Of a DNA stretch of 12,617 nt, positions 7,403 through 12,617 are shown in pieces. The notes below the pieces were generated by a model. The model ran no database searches. It worked only from the letters and a program-made list of their open reading frames with translations, and had not been told where the DNA came from. The translations under genes were made by a program, and so were the position numbers. The stretch's first letter is position 1. Every line of letters starts with the position of its first letter. The DNA is from JAZNBI01 sp045586995 (GTDB lineage Bacteria > Bacillota > Clostridia > Oscillospirales > CAG-272): the NCBI GenBank assembly GCA_045586995.1, contig JAZNBI010000035.1:1-12617 (forward strand). Reading direction: 5' to 3'.

Positions 7403-8448
7403 TTTGCAAAAACCTCCGCAATTTTTTCGGAGCTGATAAATGCTTTAATTAAATTCGACACCTCTTGTGCATCGCTCAAAGCTATGACCTCGTTATAGGT
7501 ATGCATGCTCTTGAGCGGAAGCCCGACGTCAACCGTGGGAATACCTCTGCCTGTCAGATTAACATCAGGAGTGTTTGTTCCCGTACCGCGCCCCGAAGCG
7601 CACAACTGATATTTTATGTTTGCCTCCTTTGCCTCGTCGCAAAGCATACGAGTCAATATCTTATCGGTAACAGGTGCGCAGGTCAAGGATGCACCGCCAA
7701 ACATATCGACTGTATCATATTTTGGAGTGTCGGGAGTTTTTCCGAGGTTCACATCAACCACCATAGCATAATCGGGTGAAATGCCGTATACCGAAGGGGC
7801 TACGCCTCCGTATCTTGAGGTTTCCTCTTGAATGGACATTACAAAATATACGTCCCCTGCAAGCTCACTTGATTTTGTCTGCGAGATAGCATAAATTGCG
7901 CAAGCCGCACACGCTTTATTATCAAAACCCTTACCTGCAAGCTGACCGTTGAGCAATTCCGTATATTTCGGCTTGAATCCAACGGGAGTTCCGATGCTTA
8001 TATTCCCTTCCATTGATTCTTTTGAGATACCCGTGTCAATATAAAGCTCCTCGATGGGCTTTATCTCATTTGCCGCGCTCCCCTTTTTCAAATGAGGCGG
8101 AGTTGAAGCAACCACACCGTATACCTTTTCTTTTTTTCCGTATATAACAAGCTCGCCCGCTTGAAGAATTCTTGTATCCACTCCGCCGACATTGGTAACG
8201 GTCAAAAAGCCGTTTTCCTTGATGTCGGTAACGAGCATACCGATTTCGTCAAAATGAGTGTCAATAAGAATTTTAGGCGCATTTTTTCTGCCGCAACGCT
8301 TTATAAAAACATTGTTACCAACATTATCAATATAATGCTCGTCAAAAACACCGTCGGTGATCTGCAACAATTTTCCAAGTTCGTAGTGTTCATATGATGA
8401 TACAGACATCAGAGATGCCATTGATATTATCAAATTTTTTAGCTCCAT
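7399..8448 (-). CDS. Divergent M42 family metallopeptidase, first of the triad
   Basis: A 349-residue M42 family protein, first gene of the minus-strand run. The metal ligands remain: His65 and Asp67 in DTHFDEIG, Asp176 in GFDNKAC, Glu208-Glu209 in SIQEETSRYGG, Asp232 in VVDVNLGKTPD, and His316 in SMHTYNE. The surroundings are altered compared with its neighbours: FDNK replaces the usual DDR, ETSRYGG replaces the EE(V/I)G-(R/S)G stretch, and HTYNE replaces HS. It may therefore have a different substrate or be a specialised subunit of a mixed assembly. The start at 8448 has AAGG (8459-8456) 7 nt upstream. A consensus promoter is centred about 65 nt upstream. Activity is likely but less certain than for its neighbours. 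Confidence 0.9.
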   Translation of the reverse strand: MELKNLIISMASLMSVSSYEHYELGKLLQITDGVFDEHYIDNVGNNVFIKRCGRKNAPKILIDTHFDEIGMLVTDIKENGFLTVTNVGGVDTRILQAGELVIYGKKEKVYGVVASTPPHLKKGSAANEIKPIEELYIDTGISKESMEGNISIGTPVGFKPKYTELLNGQLAGKGFDNKACAACAIYAISQTKSSELAGDVYFVMSIQEETSRYGGVAPSVYGISPDYAMVVDVNLGKTPDTPKYDTVDMFGGASLTCAPVTDKILTRMLCDEAKEANIKYQLCASGRGTGTNTPDVNLTGRGIPTVDVGLPLKSMHTYNEVIALSDAQEVSNLIKAFISSEKIAEVFAK

Positions 8449-8494
8449 AAATCGACCTTGCCTTCAAAATAATATATTATAAAGATATTATTAA

Positions 8495-8500
8495 TATATG
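8495..8500 (-). promoter_or_regulatory. Small inverted repeat over the -10 region (possible operator)
   Basis: TATATG (8495-8500) and CATATA (8510-8515) form an inverted repeat with a 9-nt gap that brackets the -10 box of the peptidase-run promoter. Such placement is typical of repressor operators. The region is AT-rich, so the match could be chance. Confidence 0.15.
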
Positions 8501-8529
8501 ATTATATCACATATAAAATCCCCTGTCAA
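8501..8529 (-). promoter_or_regulatory. Consensus sigma-A promoter of the seven-gene M42 run
   Basis: On the minus strand, TTGACA (8529-8524) is followed by a 17-nt spacer and TATAAT (8506-8501). TG at the extended -10 position gives TGATATAAT. This is a perfect vegetative promoter by consensus. Predicted initiation is near 8494, giving a leader of about 45 nt before the ATG at 8448. A second TTGACA lies 10 bp further upstream (8539-8534) and could pair with TTATAT (8516-8511) as a weaker overlapping promoter. Confidence 0.85.
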
Positions 8530-8537
8530 GAATTGTC

Positions 8538-8582
8538 AAATAAATATGGCCCGGTATCACAAGCATAACGTCATATTTATTT
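8538..8582. promoter_or_regulatory. AT-rich inverted repeat between divergent transcription units
   Basis: A perfect 11-bp inverted repeat (8538-8548 and 8572-8582) encloses a 23-nt, more GC-rich interior. The left arm overlaps the upstream TTGACA copy of the minus-strand promoter region. It could be a regulator site shared by the divergent units. It could also be chance in AT-rich DNA. Confidence 0.3.
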
Positions 8583-8644
8583 TTTATGTAGTTCGTCTAT
8601 ACTTGCACAATTTATAGCATAAAAAATATTTTTATAAAATATAG

Positions 8645-8692
8645 TATAATTTTTAAAAAATGCTTGATTATTTTCTGATTTTGTTATATATT
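8645..8692 (+). promoter_or_regulatory. Candidate promoters for the corrinoid activator gene
   Basis: Two weak options are visible. A perfect -10 TATAAT at 8645-8650 has no good -35. TTGATT (8664-8669) with a 17-nt spacer to TATATT (8687-8692) is a moderate match with a start about 10-15 nt before the ribosome site. Neither approaches the strength of the divergent promoter. No B12 riboswitch signature was recognised in the leader. Confidence 0.35.
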
Positions 8693-8726
8693 TAAGGTAA
8701 AGTATTCGGCAAGGAGGTTGAAAAAA

Positions 8727-10196
8727 TTGAGAATCACCGTGATTACCGACAGTAAAGTCATAAAAAAAGAATACGACAAAGAAATTTCAATATCAGATAT
8801 ACTAAACGATTGCGGATTCAATATAGCCCATCCCTGCGGCAAAAACGGCAAGTGCGGAAAGTGCAAGATAAAAGTAACAGGCGAGCTTTCCGAAATAACT
8901 ACCGAGGAAATATCAAAGCTGACCGATGCCGAAATCAAATCGGATATACGTCTTGCCTGTGCCGCAAGAGCAGTAGGTGATGTAACTCTTTATTACAACG
9001 GCAATACTGCAAAAATCCAAACCCAAAGTGCCGGATACATGCCAAAAATCGATTTATCTCCCATAACATCGAAGGAAGATTGTTATGGTGCGGCTATCGA
9101 TATAGGTACAACTACAATAGCCGCTTATTTCTATAAATTCCCCGAAGGTATATGTATTATGTCCGACTGCGTGGAAAATCCGCAAAGCAAATTCGGTGCA
9201 GATGTTATTTCCAGAATAGAATATTCCAACAATGGCGGGTTGGAGGAACTTAGATCGGCTGTCCAGAATGCTATCGACTCACTTTGCGAAAGATTTGGAA
9301 ATCCTATCGACACCTTTGTCGTCACGGGTAACACCACTATGCTTCACATATTGAACGGATTAGACCCCAAAGACCTTGCCGTTGCCCCATTCACACCGAA
9401 AACCCTGTTTGGAATTCGCAAAAACAACATATATTTTCCCAAATGTATCTCGGCTTTTGTAGGTGCGGATATAACAACAGCCATACTCGCAAGTGATATG
9501 ACAAAAAGCGCCACTTCTCTGTTGATCGACATAGGAACCAACGGCGAAATGGTGCTATATCATAACGGGAAATTAAGCTGCTGCTCAACCGCTGCGGGGC
9601 CTGCATTTGAAGGTGCGGGGATTTCTTGCGGAATGCCGGCAGTAAGCGGCGCTATTGACCATATAGAGATTTCTCAATACGGAAAAATTTCATATACGAC
9701 TATTGATAATGCAAAACCGATAGGTCTGTGCGGCAGTGGATTGCTTGATGCCATAGCTTGTATGTTAGAGCTTGGCATAACCGATGAAACCGGATACATT
9801 GACAATGATTTTGAAATTGGAGATAGCGGTATTACAATCACTTCCGATGACATTCGTCAGGTTCAGCTTGCAAAAGCCGCAATCCGAGCCGGCTTGGAAA
9901 CATTGTGTGAGTATCAGGGATGTTCAGCTGCTGATATCGAAAGGTTTTATATCGCGGGCGGATTCGGATGCTATGTAAACCAAAAAAGTTGTGTTAAAAT
10001 TGGTTTGATTCCCAAAGAGCTCGAAGAAAAAGCCATAGTTATCGGCAACGCCGCGGGAAGCGGAGCTTCTATGATACTTATGAGTAGCTCGGCTCTTGAA
10101 AAATCCGAAAAAATTGCCGACTCTGCAGAGCATATCGAGCTGTCGGGAAATTCTGCCTTCAGCGAAAAATATATGGACGCGCTTCTTTTTAAATAA
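8727..10196 (+). CDS. ASKHA / 2Fe-2S corrinoid-protein reductive activator (RACE, DUF4445 type)
   Basis: This protein is expected to reduce inactive Co(II) corrinoid on a partner protein to Co(I), driven by ATP, so methyl transfer can resume. The N-terminal plant-type 2Fe-2S domain has Cys37, Cys43, Cys46 and Cys78 (CX5CX2CX31C; PCGKNGKCGKC). The C-terminal ASKHA ATPase part has IDIGTTTIAAYF near 121-133, VTGNTTMLHIL near 197-207, DIGTNGEMVLY near 267-277, GLCGSGLLDA near 333 and IAGGFG near 408. At 489 residues it is shorter than well-studied activators of 540-630 residues. The linker/middle domain seems reduced, since the ASKHA start comes about 40 residues after the last cluster cysteine. 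The TTG at 8727 is chosen because AAGGAGG (8711-8717) is 9 nt upstream. A TTG at 8718 abuts that site. The next gene encodes a corrinoid protein, the expected partner. Confidence 0.9.
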   Translation: MRITVITDSKVIKKEYDKEISISDILNDCGFNIAHPCGKNGKCGKCKIKVTGELSEITTEEISKLTDAEIKSDIRLACAARAVGDVTLYYNGNTAKIQTQSAGYMPKIDLSPITSKEDCYGAAIDIGTTTIAAYFYKFPEGICIMSDCVENPQSKFGADVISRIEYSNNGGLEELRSAVQNAIDSLCERFGNPIDTFVVTGNTTMLHILNGLDPKDLAVAPFTPKTLFGIRKNNIYFPKCISAFVGADITTAILASDMTKSATSLLIDIGTNGEMVLYHNGKLSCCSTAAGPAFEGAGISCGMPAVSGAIDHIEISQYGKISYTTIDNAKPIGLCGSGLLDAIACMLELGITDETGYIDNDFEIGDSGITITSDDIRQVQLAKAAIRAGLETLCEYQGCSAADIERFYIAGGFGCYVNQKSCVKIGLIPKELEEKAIVIGNAAGSGASMILMSSSALEKSEKIADSAEHIELSGNSAFSEKYMDALLFK

Positions 10197-10257
10197 GTTT
10201 TAAACAGTTGCGCTATATTTAATCGTATATAAATCTTTTAGAAAGCGAGAATAAAAA

Positions 10258-10890
10258 ATGAGCATTTTATCAGACATCAGTATCCAAATTCAGCAAGGCA
10301 GAGTTCCAAAAGTAAAAGAACTTGTTTCGCAAGCAATAAATGACGGCATCTCCCCAAAAACAATTTTGGAGGAAGGACTTATTGCAGGTATGAATATTAT
10401 CGGTGAAAAATTTAAAAACAATGAAGTTTTTGTACCCGAAGTGCTTATCGCGGCAAGAGCTATGAAAGCCGGCGCAGATATTTTAAAGCCATATCTCGTT
10501 CAAGCCGGAGTACAAGCCAAAGGAACCGTTGTTATCGGTACTATTCAAGGCGACCTTCACGACATCGGTAAAAATCTTGTAAAAATGATGCTTGAGGGCA
10601 AGGGCTTTAACGTCGTCGACCTCGGCGTAGACGTTTCTCCCGAAGCTTTTGTTCAAGCTGCAATAGATAACAAAGCGCAGATAATCTGTTGCTCAGCATT
10701 GCTTACAACAACAATGGGCGAAATGAAAAACATTGTTGAAAAAGCAAAAGAAGCAGGAATTCGCGATAGTGTTAAAATAATGGTCGGAGGCGCACCGGTT
10801 TCGCAAAGCTTCTGTAACAGCATAGGCGCGGATTGCTATGCCGTTGATGCCGCTTCGGCGGCTGATGCAGCTTGCGACTTCTGCAACTGA
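10258..10890 (+). CDS. Methyltransferase-type corrinoid (B12-binding) protein, MtaC/MtbC/MttC family
   Basis: A 210-residue cobalamin carrier that shuttles a methyl group between a substrate-specific methyltransferase and an acceptor methyltransferase. The N-terminal helical cap (about 1-85) contains EEGLIAGMNIIGEKF and FVPEVLIAARAM. The Rossmann-like B12 domain (about 88-210) has the signature Asp99-X-His101-X-X-Gly104 in GDLHDIGKN, where His101 is the lower cobalt ligand. CSALLTTTM and VGGAPVSQSF follow. All family landmarks are intact. It lies 61 nt after the activator gene with no clear promoter or terminator between, so cotranscription is likely. The ribosome site is weak (GAAAGCGAGA about 7 nt before the ATG). 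No substrate methyltransferase is encoded in the window, so the methyl donor (methanol, methylamine, methoxylated aromatic or betaine type) cannot be named. Confidence 0.95.
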   Translation: MSILSDISIQIQQGRVPKVKELVSQAINDGISPKTILEEGLIAGMNIIGEKFKNNEVFVPEVLIAARAMKAGADILKPYLVQAGVQAKGTVVIGTIQGDLHDIGKNLVKMMLEGKGFNVVDLGVDVSPEAFVQAAIDNKAQIICCSALLTTTMGEMKNIVEKAKEAGIRDSVKIMVGGAPVSQSFCNSIGADCYAVDAASAADAACDFCN

Positions 10891-10897
10891 TAAAAAT

Positions 10898-10949
10898 AGT
10901 GTAAATTAAAAAAATCCTTGTTTTTACAAGGATTTTTTTAATTTACACT
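10898..10949. terminator. Bidirectional intrinsic terminator, 24-bp perfect stem
   Basis: The arms 10898-10921 and 10926-10949 are perfectly complementary with a TTTT loop. Each arm holds a run of seven A or T bases, so either strand presents a GC-containing stem core (CCTTG/CAAGG) followed by a T-run. It ends transcription of the corrinoid gene (+) and of the GRAM-like gene (-). The minus gene's last three codons (Ser-Val-Asn) and its stop (10938-10949) form the outer part of the right arm. Confidence 0.92.
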
Positions 10950-11432
10950 CCAGCCGTTATTTCGCATTAATTGCAAAATATCTTCGCATTTGGGTGTGGC
11001 AATATCAATTTTTTCTCTGTCGTTTATTAAAATACAAAAATATACATAACTGAATACTTTTATACCTTCTACTATACTTTTTTCTATTTTGTGACATATA
11101 TACGGCTTTTTGTCGCGCGAAATCAAAAAAATACTATCATCCGTGAGATAGAAATATCCGTTTCTTGTTACATTACCGAATTTTATATTAACATTCGTTT
11201 TTAAAAGTATATTTCCTTCTACAAAATCATCCGCATCTTTATATCTTGAATCCTCTAAATAAAAGGAAAGCGGTAAAGCAATCGACGAAATCAACGTCAC
11301 TATTGCTGCAATCAGAAGCGCATAAAGTGAATTCGCTTCAAAAAGCCCCAATATCAGCAAAGAAATAATATATGAAATCAGCCCTATAACCGTACTGACA
11401 ATATATACCGACGAATTAAAGTATTGCTTCAT
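10938..11432 (-). CDS. Membrane-anchored protein with a GRAM/PH-like domain, function unknown
   Basis: A 164-residue protein with two N-terminal membrane helices (about 9-31 and 36-58) and a soluble C-terminal half. The soluble part reads EGNILLKTNVNIKFGN, then NGYFYLTDDSIFLISRDKKP, a beta-rich middle and a C-terminal helix (KCEDILQLMRNNGW). The order 'EG-ILL, G-FYLTDDSIFLIS, final amphipathic helix' resembles GRAM or bacterial PH-like domains, an inference from pattern only. Such domains often bind lipids or act as membrane-associated scaffolds. The ATG at 11432 has a textbook AAGGAGG (11445-11439) 6 nt upstream, a consensus promoter close by and a terminator at its end. It therefore appears to be a single-gene unit with strong expression signals. 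I do not recognise a named family. Confidence 0.8.
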   Translation of the reverse strand: MKQYFNSSVYIVSTVIGLISYIISLLILGLFEANSLYALLIAAIVTLISSIALPLSFYLEDSRYKDADDFVEGNILLKTNVNIKFGNVTRNGYFYLTDDSIFLISRDKKPYICHKIEKSIVEGIKVFSYVYFCILINDREKIDIATPKCEDILQLMRNNGWSVN

Positions 11433-11465
11433 TTCCTACCTCCTTCATTTATTGCTACAGCGGAT

Positions 11466-11494
11466 ATTATATCACGATATTTACATAATGTCAA
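11466..11494 (-). promoter_or_regulatory. Consensus sigma-A promoter of the GRAM/PH-like gene
   Basis: On the minus strand, TTGACA (11494-11489), a 17-nt spacer and TATAAT (11471-11466) are present, again with TG at the extended -10 (TGATATAAT). Predicted initiation near 11459 gives a leader of about 27 nt. The 10-bp string GTGATATAAT is identical in the promoter at 8501-8529. Confidence 0.85.
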
Positions 11495-11517
11495 CATCAG
11501 ATATCAGTAAAATTTCA

Positions 11518-11545
11518 GGGGTCGTGCACTGTTGCGCACGACCCC
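11518..11545 (-). terminator. Hairpin terminator after the oligopeptide-binding protein gene
   Basis: A perfect 10-bp GC-rich stem (11518-11527 with 11536-11545; GGGGTCGTGC/GCACGACCCC) has an 8-nt loop. On the minus strand it follows the SBP stop by about 40 nt, and a short TGAAATTTTA tract comes after the stem. The T-run is imperfect, so it may be a moderate terminator or an RNA 3'-end stabiliser. It separates the SBP gene from the promoter of the next minus-strand gene. Confidence 0.6.
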
Positions 11546-11583
11546 ATATAATCAGATATTCAAATCTTTAAATCTATCTCGAC

Positions 11584-12617
11584 TTAGTCAGCTTTGATAG
11601 AGGAATACATAAAGTACTTGTATCCGAGAGGAGATGTGAAGGAACCTTCAAGACTCGGACTGCACATATAAATATCTGTGTAGTAGTAAAGAGGTGTGAT
11701 ACATCCTGTGGACATAAGCAAGTCTTCTGCTTTGTGCAAGAGTTTGTAACGTGTCTCTTTATTTGTTTCTGCCTTGGAAAGAGCGATTATATAGTCAAAT
11801 GTTTCTGCCCATGTTCCGTCAGTAACCTTATAGTCGATACCGATATCCGTAAGGTCAACAGAATATGCCTTAACGGTTGCATTTGCGCCCTTGCCGAACT
11901 GAACGTCGTTATTACCGGACTCTGTAATCCACATATCAAGGAAGGAGATCGGGTCGTTGTAGTCTGCCAACCAACCGTTTCTTGCGATCGTGTAGTCACC
12001 GTTCTTTCTTGTGTCAAGGAATGTGTTCCATTCTTGGTTTGTAAGAGTCATGGTGATTCCGTATTGTGCAAATGCGCTCTGGATATATTCACCAATCAAC
12101 TTATGAGCGTCGGATGTGTTGTAGAGATATTCGATGGACGGGAAGTTTGTAAACTTACCGGTTGCGTCGTCAAATGCATAGTATTTCTTCAAGGTTTCCA
12201 AAGCACTTGCAATGTTTGCTTGAACTGCATCCTTGGAAGGATCGAAATATCCAAAGTATTCTTCGCTGCTACCGGCTTCTTTGTAGAACTGCTTTGAAGT
12301 GTCTGCATCTGTGATACCGAGAGCAACAAAGCTACTTGCCGGTTCCTGACCTGCTTGACCGATATTTACACAGATGTAATCTCTGTCGAGGAGGAGAGAA
12401 AGTGCATTTCTGATTTCCTGAAGAGCTTTTTCTCTTTCAGCGCCTTCCAATGTGTTTCCTTCGGGAAGCAAATTGTAGTTTGTATTGAAGCATACGTAGT
12501 AGGTACCTATCTGGCTACCGATTACGAATTCGTTCGGATACTGTGCTTTGAGAGTTGCAATTTCATCGCTCGGAACGTCGTCGATGAAGAGCCAATCGCC
12601 TGTCTTATAGTTAGCAA
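11584..12617 (-). CDS. Oligopeptide ABC transporter substrate-binding protein (SBP family 5, OppA-like), partial
   Basis: The C-terminal 343 residues of an extracellular peptide-binding lipoprotein that delivers oligopeptides to an Opp/Dpp-type permease. The open frame runs through the window edge, so the signal peptide, lipobox and N-terminal lobe are outside. Visible family features are GTYYVCFNTNYNLLPEG near the edge and the helix EIRNALSLLLDRDYI. The highly characteristic GDYTIARNGWLADYNDPISFLDMW follows, then RYKLLHKAEDLLMSTGCITPLYYYTDIYMCSPSLEGSF and a C-terminal PLGYKYFMYSS. The DY-DP element is typical of OppA-type proteins and favours peptide rather than nickel or sugar. No permease or ATPase gene lies downstream; any would be beyond the right edge. 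A hairpin follows the stop, so this is the last gene of its unit. Confidence 0.92.
   Translation of the reverse strand, partial: ANYKTGDWLFIDDVPSDEIATLKAQYPNEFVIGSQIGTYYVCFNTNYNLLPEGNTLEGAEREKALQEIRNALSLLLDRDYICVNIGQAGQEPASSFVALGITDADTSKQFYKEAGSSEEYFGYFDPSKDAVQANIASALETLKKYYAFDDATGKFTNFPSIEYLYNTSDAHKLIGEYIQSAFAQYGITMTLTNQEWNTFLDTRKNGDYTIARNGWLADYNDPISFLDMWITESGNNDVQFGKGANATVKAYSVDLTDIGIDYKVTDGTWAETFDYIIALSKAETNKETRYKLLHKAEDLLMSTGCITPLYYYTDIYMCSPSLEGSFTSPLGYKYFMYSSIKAD

Noticed and set aside
8540..8717. Possible cobalamin riboswitch before the corrinoid activator gene.
   Set aside because: No B12-box-like conserved segment or multi-helix GC-containing structure could be recognised in this AT-rich leader.
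8718..8726. TTG at 8718 as the start of the activator gene.
   Set aside because: It directly abuts the AAGGAGG, leaving no spacer. The TTG at 8727 has a 9-nt spacing.
11734..12297. A 187-codon plus-strand open frame opposite the substrate-binding protein.
   Set aside because: It is antisense to a strongly supported OppA-like gene, cysteine- and valine-rich without pattern, and has no ribosome site.
11584..12471. Substrate-binding protein as a complete gene starting at an internal TTG at 12471.
   Set aside because: The frame continues upstream to the window edge with clear family sequence (GTYYVCFNTNYN) and no start signals at 12471, so the gene is truncated by the window.
1..12617. CRISPR arrays, tRNA/rRNA genes, transposases or phage genes.
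   Set aside because: No regularly spaced direct repeats, no tRNA-like cloverleaf or rRNA segments, and no integrase/transposase motifs were seen on either strand.

Overview
The window looks like a chromosomal segment from a low-GC, Gram-positive anaerobe of the class Clostridia, probably a gut or other strictly anaerobic member (inference). The support is consistent AT-rich coding with strong AGGAGG-type ribosome binding sites, a DUF975 membrane protein, an Alum_res/methionine gamma-lyase family protein, clustered M42 peptidases, and a corrinoid protein beside its reductive activator. No phage, transposase, CRISPR or RNA gene was seen.

Layout. (1) Positions 11-874, + strand: rsmA (16S rRNA dimethyladenosine transferase), converging on a small two-helix membrane protein (1057-1233, -) with a hairpin terminator between them. 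(2) Positions 1243-1503: an intergenic stretch holding a GC-rich inverted-repeat element of MITE/REP type (1330-1408) and a candidate minus-strand promoter beside it. (3) Positions 8448 down to 1504, - strand: one compact seven-gene run, with gaps of 21 nt or less and two overlaps. In transcription order it holds three M42 metallo-aminopeptidases, a DUF975 membrane protein, an Alum_res/methionine gamma-lyase family PLP enzyme, a PsbP-like lipoprotein and a cysteine desulfurase. It starts from a consensus sigma-A promoter (TTGACA-17-TATAAT with extended -10) at 8501-8529. (4) Positions 8727-10890, + strand and divergent: an ASKHA/2Fe-2S reductive activator of corrinoid proteins followed by a methyltransferase-type corrinoid protein, ended by a 24-bp perfect palindrome that works as a bidirectional terminator. 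(5) Positions 11432-10938, - strand: a membrane-anchored GRAM/PH-like protein with its own consensus promoter. (6) Position 11584 to the right edge, - strand: the C-terminal part of an oligopeptide-binding protein (SBP family 5), followed by a hairpin.

How the genes fit together. The M42 triad could trim peptides in the cytosol, and an OppA-like peptide-binding protein is encoded nearby, though in a separate transcription unit. Two PLP enzymes of sulfur/amino-acid metabolism lie in the same run as the peptidases. The corrinoid pair implies a methyl-transfer pathway (O-, N- or S-demethylation), but no methyltransferase is encoded here. Functional links between blocks are inference from adjacency. 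The most unusual points are the orphan corrinoid/activator pair with a short activator, the tandem M42 triad with one divergent member, the MITE-like hairpin probably lying in a 5' leader, and the convergent-gene terminator that contains the end of a coding sequence.
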